From contig CALMAV010000547.1 of the NCBI GenBank assembly GCA_937859895.1, forward strand, positions 1-9,279: a DNA stretch of 9,279 nt, given 5' to 3'. This document shows, in pieces, positions 1-5,077 of this stretch; positions within the stretch are counted from its first letter, which is position 1, and each line of letters starts with the position of its first letter. The position numbers and the translations under genes were made by a program. The notes under the pieces are model-generated. The model did no database searches. It saw only the letters and a program-made list of their open reading frames with translations, and was not told the DNA's origin. This DNA is from an uncultured Bryobacterales bacterium (GTDB lineage Bacteria > Acidobacteriota > Terriglobia > Bryobacterales > Bryobacteraceae).

Positions 1-957
1 GTAGCCGGCATGTTCGATATATTCAGCCAGATACTGGGCATTCAGGTAATTGAGGAGCCTGGCGTCCCCGGGTGGGATCCGGCGGTAAAGTATTACCGCG
101 TGCAGGATGGTGGCTCAGGCGAGCTGCTGGGCGGCTTTTACTCTGATTGGTTTCCACGGGAGAACAAGCGCGGCGGTGCCTGGATGGATTCACTCGTCAC
201 CGGAGACCCTGGCGCCGGACTCCCGCACGTTGGCCTAATCTGCGGCAATCTGACGCCGCCAGTGGGAGACAATCCGTCCTTGTTGACGTTCCGCGAAGTG
301 GAGACTATTTTCCATGAATTCGGTCACTTGCTCCATCACGTACTAAGCCGAGTGCCGGTGCGCAGCCTTTCCGGTACCAACGTGCCGTGGGACTTCGTGG
401 AACTGCCGTCCCAGATCATGGAGAACTGGTGCAACGAGCGAGAGTCACTCAACATGTTTGCCCGGCACTATCAAACGGGCGAGGCCATTCCGGAAGAACT
501 CTTCTCAAAAATGAAGCGTGCGCAGACCTTCCGGAGTGCGAATGGGCAGATGCGGCAGCTAGGGTTCAGCATGATGGACCTGGCGCTGCATCGGCAGTTC
601 ACGGGCAACACGGGCGAAGAGGCGATGGCTTTTGCGCGTGACATTCTGCGTGCTTACTCGCCGGCGCCGCTGCCCGATGACTATGGAATGGCGGCCAGCT
701 TTACCCATCTATTTGCAAGCCCGGTTGCGTATGGCGCTGGTTACTACTCGTACAAGTGGGCTGAGGTGCTGGATGCAGACGCGTTTACCCGGTTCCGCAA
801 AGAAGGCATCTTCAATGCTCGAACTGGAAGCGCTTATCGGAAGAACGTCCTGGAGAGTGGCGACAGCGATGATCCGATGAACTTGTACCGAGGTTTCATG
901 GGCCGTGATCCAGACGCGAGCGCTTTGCTGGAACGTCTCGGACTGACGACGGCATAA
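1..957 (+). CDS. M3-family zinc oligopeptidase (OpdA/thimet-like), 5' end missing
   Basis: This is the C-terminal catalytic part of an M3 metallopeptidase, a cytoplasmic enzyme type that degrades short peptides. The frame is open from base 1, and the first in-window ATG (base 10) is internal; family members usually run to about 650-700 residues, so roughly half lies upstream. Counting from that Met, HEFGH lies at residues 102-106 (zinc ligands H102 and H106, catalytic E103). DFVELPSQ follows, with E131 exactly 29 residues after the first His, as expected for the third zinc ligand. Near the C-terminus YGAGYYSYKWAEV carries Y241 and Y248, matching the substrate-contacting tyrosines of thimet oligopeptidase. 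The VPWDFVELPSQIMENWC stretch resembles oligopeptidase A more than dipeptidyl carboxypeptidase. The loop before the tyrosines reads HLFASPVAYGAGYY, longer than the usual HLFAGGYAAGYY. It ends 10 bases before the kinase gene. Family call very secure; exact specificity not. Confidence 0.95.
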   Translation, partial: VAGMFDIFSQILGIQVIEEPGVPGWDPAVKYYRVQDGGSGELLGGFYSDWFPRENKRGGAWMDSLVTGDPGAGLPHVGLICGNLTPPVGDNPSLLTFREVETIFHEFGHLLHHVLSRVPVRSLSGTNVPWDFVELPSQIMENWCNERESLNMFARHYQTGEAIPEELFSKMKRAQTFRSANGQMRQLGFSMMDLALHRQFTGNTGEEAMAFARDILRAYSPAPLPDDYGMAASFTHLFASPVAYGAGYYSYKWAEVLDADAFTRFRKEGIFNARTGSAYRKNVLESGDSDDPMNLYRGFMGRDPDASALLERLGLTTA

Positions 958-967
958 AATCTAAACC

Positions 968-1792
968 ATGGGTCCACAGGAAAAGATGGACTCGGAGTCC
1001 GCAAGCCTGGAGCAGCGTTTCGCTGAAGCACAGGCGCGTATCTCCGAACTACAAAGTGCTCTGGAGAACAGGGAGGCAGGGGAGCAACGGGCCAAGCGGA
1101 CCTCCGAACTAAATCTGGAGAAAGCGCAGTCAGCGCAACGGGACTGCGAAGCATTCTCTTATGCCATTGGTCACGATCTCAAGCAGCCTTTGCGAAGCAT
1201 TCTGACCAATGCGCAGCTGCTGGAACGGCGACACTCCGACATAGGGCAGGTGAAGGAGTTTGCTTCGTACATCGTTGATGGGGCAAACGAGATCAATCTG
1301 CTGGTAGATAGCCTTGTTCGCTATTTCCGTGCGGGGTCTTCTCTCCGGCGTAGCGAGCTCAGCTTAAAGTTACCCCTTGATCTTGCTACATACAAGGTCC
1401 AATCGCTGCTCAAGGAAAGCGGAGCGTCGTTAACGATACACGACTTACCCACCGCCAACATCGACGAAGGCCAGTTCACGGCCGTGTTCGAACAACTGCT
1501 GACCAACGCCATGCGATACCGCAAGGAAGGCCAAGTGCCAGAGGTGCACGTCAGCGCCGAAGAGGACAGCGCCGAGTGGATCGTATCTGTAGCAGATAAC
1601 GGGCAAGGAATCGAAGCCCAGTATCACGATCAGGTATTCGAACCGTTGAAGCGACTGCACAGCAAGCAGTATCCGGGCGTGGGCCTCGGCCTGTCGATTT
1701 GCCGGAAAATCGTCGGTGCCCATGGCGGCAAGATCTGGGTGGAGAGCGATGGCGAGCACGGCTCCGAGTTCAAATTTACTGTTCCGATGTAG
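968..1792 (+). CDS. soluble sensor histidine kinase, no sensor domain (phytochrome-kinase-like core)
   Basis: This is a cytoplasmic two-component histidine kinase of 274 residues. Residues about 8-62 are Glu/Gln/Ala-rich and predicted to form a coiled coil. The HisKA helix follows with the phospho-acceptor H69 in FSYAIGHDLKQPLRSI. The ATPase domain shows the N box (N180 in EQLLTNAMRYR), G1 (DNGQGI, 210-215), the F box (VFEPLKRLH, 223-231) and G2 (GVGLGLSICRKIV, 237-249), and ends in GSEFKFTVP. The H-box and F/G2 style match the kinase modules of bacterial phytochromes and PAS kinases, but no GAF, PAS, HAMP or membrane segment is present. All catalytic boxes are intact, so it should be active, with input coming from a partner or the coiled coil. 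No response regulator is next to it. ATG 968 gives the longest form; ATG 986 has AGGA four bases upstream and may be the true start. The short gap to the peptidase suggests one transcript. Confidence 0.93.
   Translation: MGPQEKMDSESASLEQRFAEAQARISELQSALENREAGEQRAKRTSELNLEKAQSAQRDCEAFSYAIGHDLKQPLRSILTNAQLLERRHSDIGQVKEFASYIVDGANEINLLVDSLVRYFRAGSSLRRSELSLKLPLDLATYKVQSLLKESGASLTIHDLPTANIDEGQFTAVFEQLLTNAMRYRKEGQVPEVHVSAEEDSAEWIVSVADNGQGIEAQYHDQVFEPLKRLHSKQYPGVGLGLSICRKIVGAHGGKIWVESDGEHGSEFKFTVPM
978..981 (+). promoter_or_regulatory. Shine-Dalgarno-like AGGA favouring kinase start at 986
   Basis: AGGA lies four bases before the in-frame ATG at 986, whereas ATG 968 is preceded by an A-rich stretch without a purine SD core. 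Starting at 986 would shorten the kinase by six residues and leave the coiled coil and all catalytic boxes intact. Confidence 0.4.
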
Positions 1793-1841
1793 CTGCCGAG
1801 ATTAAGGACCCATCGTGCTGTTCGCTACCCAGAGCCATCTA

Positions 1842-2397
1842 TTATTTGGGCAGAGACTCCATTAGATCCGCGACGGCTTTACAAATTGGTTTCAGGTCAA
1901 AACCCGGCGCTAGGGCCTCGTCGTTGAAGCTGTCAGCCAGTTCGTCTAGACCGAATAGGGCTCGCGGGAACCGCGGGTAGAGTACCTGGCCAAGAAGCCT
2001 CTGCGCCGCCTCCGCACTGGCACGAGCCGATAGCCCAAATGTTGTTTTCACGTAAGCGCTCAGGCGTGCCGTGATTGAAGTCGACAAGAAGAGCATCGTG
2101 CTTGTCAGAAGACTCAAACAGTGCCGCTTAAAAATTTAATTGGGGATTGTCCGTAAAGGACAACCGCCCCACAAAGGCCTTATCCTCAAAATGAATGAGG
2201 CCTTGCATTTTCTTTCGCTCGCTGGGCTGGGCTGCATTCCAGGTGACAACCCACAGGCTCTCAGGTCGTTGTGGAGCCGCTTGTCCAACTTGGCCCCAAA
2301 GCGCTGTTCCGCTGACATCCCTCGTAGCAAGGGCGTACAAGGGCCAACTACCGTCAGTAGCATCATTAACGACAATGTTCTGAAACAGATCATCATC
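1842..2397 (-). pseudogene. broken minus-strand gene of unknown function (frameshift plus upstream stop)
   Basis: Two adjacent minus-strand reading frames look like pieces of one protein. The upstream piece (2397 to 2128) has protein-like composition, with segments such as VVNDATDGSWPLYALATRDV and KKMQGLIHFEDKAFVGRLSF, and ends at TAA (2130-2128). The downstream piece (to the stop at 1842) continues with LSARASAEAAQRLLGQVLYP and ends EALAPGFDLKPICKAVADLM plus ESLPK. Removing one T from the five-T run (plus-strand A-run 2130-2134) joins them without a stop, giving QLNFKRHCLSLL across the join. The upstream piece begins right after an in-frame TAA (2400-2398), and that frame is open again further upstream to a TAG at 2445-2443. 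No ATG with a ribosome site serves the upstream piece, and the downstream piece could only start weakly at TTG 2117 or ATG 2096. I do not recognise the family. It converges on the kinase gene. Two unrelated small genes remain possible. Confidence 0.45.
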
Positions 2398-2585
2398 TTA
2401 CTCATCCGGAATCACCCGGAGGCGAGCCCGTCTGCCTTGCTCCTATGCCTTGAATTGTAACTGCATCCGTACTTAACCCAGGAGCTAAGCGACGTGTTTG
2501 TTCACTTGAGCTATGGAAGCGAGTCGCGAAAACCGAGCCCTGGCGAGATCGCGCATTTGGCGCGGATTGATGACTCGGATCTTCC
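2398..2585. other. gene-free decayed stretch
   Basis: I see no credible gene here. Open frames exist on both strands, but none has a start with a ribosome site, recognisable motifs or convincing amino-acid composition. The left part continues the frame of the broken minus-strand gene for 14 codons between two stops. The right part probably contains degraded sequence of the amidohydrolase relic that follows. Confidence 0.5.
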
Positions 2586-2654
2586 GCGGTAACAGCATTC
2601 ACCCACGTCCGGTACACTCTCCGAAGCGGGCAAGTGATTTACGGTCGGGTTTAC
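2586..2654 (+). pseudogene. 3'-terminal relic of a second amidohydrolase gene
   Basis: Translated in the frame of base 2595, this reads AFTHVRYTLRSGQVIYG. That matches the extreme C-terminus of the intact amidohydrolase downstream (AFSHVQYTIRSGRIIYR) and the usual family ending of 'T.VRYTIR.GRVIY'. At the nucleotide level 2595-2645 matches 4199-4249 at 43 of 51 positions by my count. Upstream in the same frame only AVT continues the similarity before a TGA at 2571-2573, and no metal-binding motif is present, so the gene body is gone. It is a fragment of a paralogue, or one arm of an old duplication flanking the ferredoxin and amidohydrolase genes. It cannot encode an enzyme. Confidence 0.6.
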
Positions 2655-2693
2655 TATACGCCCCATACGACGCATATCGTAGCGATCTCACAG

Positions 2694-2933
2694 TCAACTC
2701 GCCACTTGCACGCTGATCGCTTGTGTAGGACAGGCGTCTACAGCTTGTTGGATCAAGCCCAACTCCGTCTCAGTACTCTCAAACGTGTATTGAGTCCCCT
2801 GCGACTTACCATTAGCGTCGGCCAGCTCGACATAGGCTTCCTGGTCGATCTGGAACAGCTTCGGTTGGACGCCAACGCACGCGGCTGCAAGAATACAAGC
2901 GGATGGATCGATTCGCACAGTGACCTTCGGCAT
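2694..2933 (-). CDS. small three-cysteine ferredoxin, probably [3Fe-4S] type
   Basis: This is a 79-residue soluble electron carrier starting MPKVTVRIDPSAC. It has the single-cluster ferredoxin layout: C13 and C19 in CILAAAC near the N-terminus, hydrophobic GVQPKLFQID, an acidic middle, and a C-terminal AVDACPTQAISV with C68. In the common four-cysteine form the motif is CxxCxxC...CP. Here the second cysteine position (residue 16) is alanine, as in ferredoxins with a non-cysteine residue there that carry a [3Fe-4S] cluster and often serve cytochrome P450s. The ATG at 2933 is chosen over longer forms because AAGGA lies five bases upstream and the protein then has the normal family length. No P450 or reductase gene is in the window, so its partner is unknown. 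It is divergent from the amidohydrolase. Confidence 0.85.
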   Translation of the reverse strand: MPKVTVRIDPSACILAAACVGVQPKLFQIDQEAYVELADANGKSQGTQYTFESTETELGLIQQAVDACPTQAISVQVAS

Positions 2934-2938
2934 AAGTG

Positions 2939-2943
2939 TCCTT
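2939..2943 (-). promoter_or_regulatory. ribosome binding site of the ferredoxin gene
   Basis: On the minus strand AAGGA stands five bases before ATG 2933. This fixes the ferredoxin start and rules out the long N-terminal extension that the open frame would otherwise allow. Confidence 0.6.
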
Positions 2944-2956
2944 ATCTTGCCACGCC

Positions 2957-4258
2957 ATGAAGCTCCGTAGACAGGCAAGCTATTGCGGAGCATGTGGAGC
3001 GTTGCTGCAATGGCTGCGGTTATTGGCCGCACCTTCACTTTCTCCCTGCGTACCATTGAGCTTGAAACTCAGTCTTTTTGCTTTACTGTTCGTCGGCTTG
3101 CCCTTTGATGTGTTTGCCCAGGACCTGGCGGTTACAAGTGTAAGAGTTTACCCAACTCCTGAGGCGCAACCCACAGACGGAGCGACCGTCCTGATTCATG
3201 CGGGGAAGATTGCCAGTGTTGGCCAGAACGTTCGCATACCGGCGGGTACGCCGGCACTCACTTGCCCCAAATGTGTAGCCTTTGCAGGCTTCTGGAACTG
3301 TCATGTTCACTTCACAGAACCCAAGTGGAATGACGCAGCCCATCAGCCCTCGGACAAACTCACCAGGCAACTGCAGCAAATGCTCACCCACTCCGGTTTT
3401 ACAACCGTAGTCGACACATCTTCAGACCCTAACAACACCGTTGCTCTGCGCCAGCGGATCGAAAGCGGCCAGGCGAAAGGCCCGCGGATCTATACAGCAG
3501 GAGCGGCTCTCTATCCACCAAGCGCCATTCCGTTCTATCTTCAGGATCTCCCGCCGAAGGTTCTCGCGCATCTGCCGCAACCTGGCAGCCCAGGAGAAGC
3601 TGCCGCTGCCGTAAGAAGCAATATCGCTGCAGGTTCAGACATCGTGAAACTCTTCACGGGTTCCTATGTTGCTCACGATCGCGTTGTTGCCATGCCACTG
3701 CCCATCGCTCAAGCTGCAGTAAATGCAGGGCATCAAAACGGGCAACTCGTGTTTGCCCACCCGTCAAACCTCCAAAGGGTTCGCGTCGCAATGCGGAGTG
3801 GCGTAGATGTGCTGGCTCACGCTCCCGATACAGTCGGGGGCGTAGATACGGATCTGCTCCGGCAGCTGATCGCCCACGGTATGGCCCTGGTGCCTACGCT
3901 CAAACTCTTCTCAGGGGAGTCGGACATCGTACGCATTCGTGAGATCGTCTTTGAGTTTCATCGCCTTGGTGGACAGCTTATGTTCGGCACTGACACCGGC
4001 TTTTTGACCGACTACGATATGGCGGACGAGTACCGTCAACTTTCTCTTGCCGGGCTCACGTACCGTGACTTACTCGCCATGTTAACGACAGCCCCTGCAG
4101 CACGCTTCAAGGTTGCTGATGGCAAAGGACGCATCATGCCAGGGATGGACGGCGACTTGACTGTACTTCAGGCCGACCCATCAGTAAATGGTGTTGCAGC
4201 ATTTTCCCACGTCCAGTACACTATCCGAAGCGGGCGAATCATTTACCGTGCGCCTTAG
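2957..4258 (+). CDS. exported amidohydrolase (imidazolonepropionase/Xaa-Pro dipeptidase-like)
   Basis: This is a binuclear-metal hydrolase of the amidohydrolase superfamily, probably acting in the periplasm on a cyclic amide or dipeptide; the substrate cannot be told. From ATG 2957 (433 residues) the metal-site motifs occur in order: HVH at 116-118 after AFAGFWNC, the presumed carboxylated lysine K231 in DIVKLFTG, H268 in VFAHPS, H288 in VLAHAP, and D346 in MFGTDTGF. The end, GRIMPGMDGDLTVLQADP followed by AFSHVQYTIRSGRIIY, is the typical C-terminal beta-sandwich closure. The segment KLSLFALLFVGLPFDVFAQD (37-56) is a standard signal peptide core, with cleavage likely near FAQ. The start is uncertain: ATG 2957 puts an odd Cys-rich 36-residue leader before that signal and lacks a ribosome site. 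TTG 3056 or TTG 3062 would give a normal signal peptide at the N-terminus. All catalytic residues appear intact. Confidence 0.9.
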   Translation: MKLRRQASYCGACGALLQWLRLLAAPSLSPCVPLSLKLSLFALLFVGLPFDVFAQDLAVTSVRVYPTPEAQPTDGATVLIHAGKIASVGQNVRIPAGTPALTCPKCVAFAGFWNCHVHFTEPKWNDAAHQPSDKLTRQLQQMLTHSGFTTVVDTSSDPNNTVALRQRIESGQAKGPRIYTAGAALYPPSAIPFYLQDLPPKVLAHLPQPGSPGEAAAAVRSNIAAGSDIVKLFTGSYVAHDRVVAMPLPIAQAAVNAGHQNGQLVFAHPSNLQRVRVAMRSGVDVLAHAPDTVGGVDTDLLRQLIAHGMALVPTLKLFSGESDIVRIREIVFEFHRLGGQLMFGTDTGFLTDYDMADEYRQLSLAGLTYRDLLAMLTTAPAARFKVADGKGRIMPGMDGDLTVLQADPSVNGVAAFSHVQYTIRSGRIIYRAP

Positions 4259-4346
4259 CGATACATACAGATTATTCAAGCGCTATTCGCCAGAACCTTT
4301 AGTTGCTGGATAATTAAAGCCGAGAAGAAGGTGCTGTAGAAGAGGC

Positions 4347-4721
4347 ATGATTGAAATGTTGAAGTTACATTCCGCCTACACGACCGTCCTATTAGCGCTG
4401 ATACACACCTTCGGCATGTCGGCTCAAAGCCTCGACGACTTGACGAGCAAGGGTATAACGGAACGTACGGAAGCCAGCTGCAAGACTGTCTCTAACACAT
4501 TCAAGCAGTTCCTGAGTAATCGAGGCCTGAAACCTGCGTTAGATTACTCGGGGAGAATCGAAGCGTGGAAGTGCAGCTCAACAGCTACCTGCATTATGTT
4601 TAAGAATGCTCGACCACGCACTGCTACTGGCAAACCTCTTAACCGTGGCGACGTCGTTCGAAACTACCTCCAAGATCCGAGTGGTGCTGACTTCAAACCG
4701 AAGAATTTGACACACGGGTAG
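4347..4721 (+). CDS. small secreted protein of unknown function (possibly N-terminal half of a broken gene)
   Basis: This frame encodes 124 residues with a convincing signal peptide: charged start, a hydrophobic core of TTVLLALIHTFGM, and a likely cleavage after SAQ. The mature part is hydrophilic with three cysteines (in EASCKT, WKCSS and ATCIMF) that could form disulfides in the periplasm. I do not recognise a family. ATG 4356 (M4) is the better start, because AGAGG at 4341-4345 lies ten bases before it but only one base before ATG 4347. The stop is TAG (4719-4721), and the same frame then stays open for 72 codons with protein-like composition. The functional protein may therefore once have been about 196 residues. 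It is the next gene after the amidohydrolase, 88 bases downstream on the same strand. Confidence 0.6.
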   Translation: MIEMLKLHSAYTTVLLALIHTFGMSAQSLDDLTSKGITERTEASCKTVSNTFKQFLSNRGLKPALDYSGRIEAWKCSSTATCIMFKNARPRTATGKPLNRGDVVRNYLQDPSGADFKPKNLTHG

Positions 4722-4940
4722 TGGGCAGTTCCGGATCTTAACTTTATGATGGGCGCCTCGCTCCGGCTAGAGCAAAAGTCTCCAGGGTGCTCTGTATCGT
4801 TGCTGATGGGTTTCGGCTTGGGAGGAACCGAGTTCTTAGGGATCCTACCGTATGATCTTTATACTTGGCCCATTCCTCCTGATAATGGACGATTACAAAG
4901 GGAGTACATGGCGGCAATGGTCAAGGAACTACCGCGTTAA
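4722..4940 (+). pseudogene. in-frame continuation after TAG: probable C-terminal part of the preceding gene
   Basis: Directly after the TAG at 4719-4721, and in the same frame, the sequence is open for 72 codons up to TAA at 4938-4940. The product looks like protein rather than noise: a Gly-rich hydrophobic stretch (SLLMGFGLGGTEFLGI), an aromatic/proline segment (LPYDLYTWPIPPDNG), and a charged ending (QREYMAAMVKELPR). ATG codons at 4746 and 4749 exist but no clear ribosome site precedes them. The simplest reading is that TAG was once CAG, so that this is the second half of the secreted protein upstream. A separate 64-residue gene, or chance, cannot be excluded. No family recognised. Confidence 0.4.
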
Positions 4941-5077
4941 CCAGGGCGGTGCATATGGACCTTTGGTGGTGCTTTTAAACCATTACCTCTAAAACAGAAA
5001 GGCTCGCAAAGGCTTAGTTAAGCACAGCTTTGGTGAAAGTTAAGTTTGGCCCTTGACGTGTATGTAGTCATTTCGCG
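4941..5077. other. intergenic region upstream of the FecR-like gene
   Basis: No gene or strong hairpin is visible in these 137 bases. The region is locally AT-rich (around 4974-5045) and probably contains the promoter of the downstream exported protein. A TTGACG at 5053-5058 resembles a -35 element but sits too close to the ATG at 5078 for a normal -10, so I do not call a promoter. Confidence 0.4.

Noticed and set aside
2140..2460. Plus-strand 106-codon open frame across the decayed region
   Set aside because: Composition is not protein-like and no ribosome site precedes it; the minus-strand frame opposite reads as a better protein.
2936..2956. GTG 2936 as start of the amidohydrolase
   Set aside because: It nearly touches the ferredoxin start, lacks a ribosome site, and only lengthens a leader that is already not signal-like.
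2934..3056. 41-residue N-terminal extension of the ferredoxin frame
   Set aside because: ATG 2933 has AAGGA at good spacing and gives the normal family length; the extension overlaps the amidohydrolase 5' region.
4290..4309. Small stem CCAGAAC/GTTGCTGG after the amidohydrolase as terminator
   Set aside because: The stem has a bulge, few GC pairs and no T-run after it.
5053..5058. TTGACG as a -35 box for the FecR-like gene
   Set aside because: A -10 at normal spacing would fall on the start codon; no suitable element is seen.
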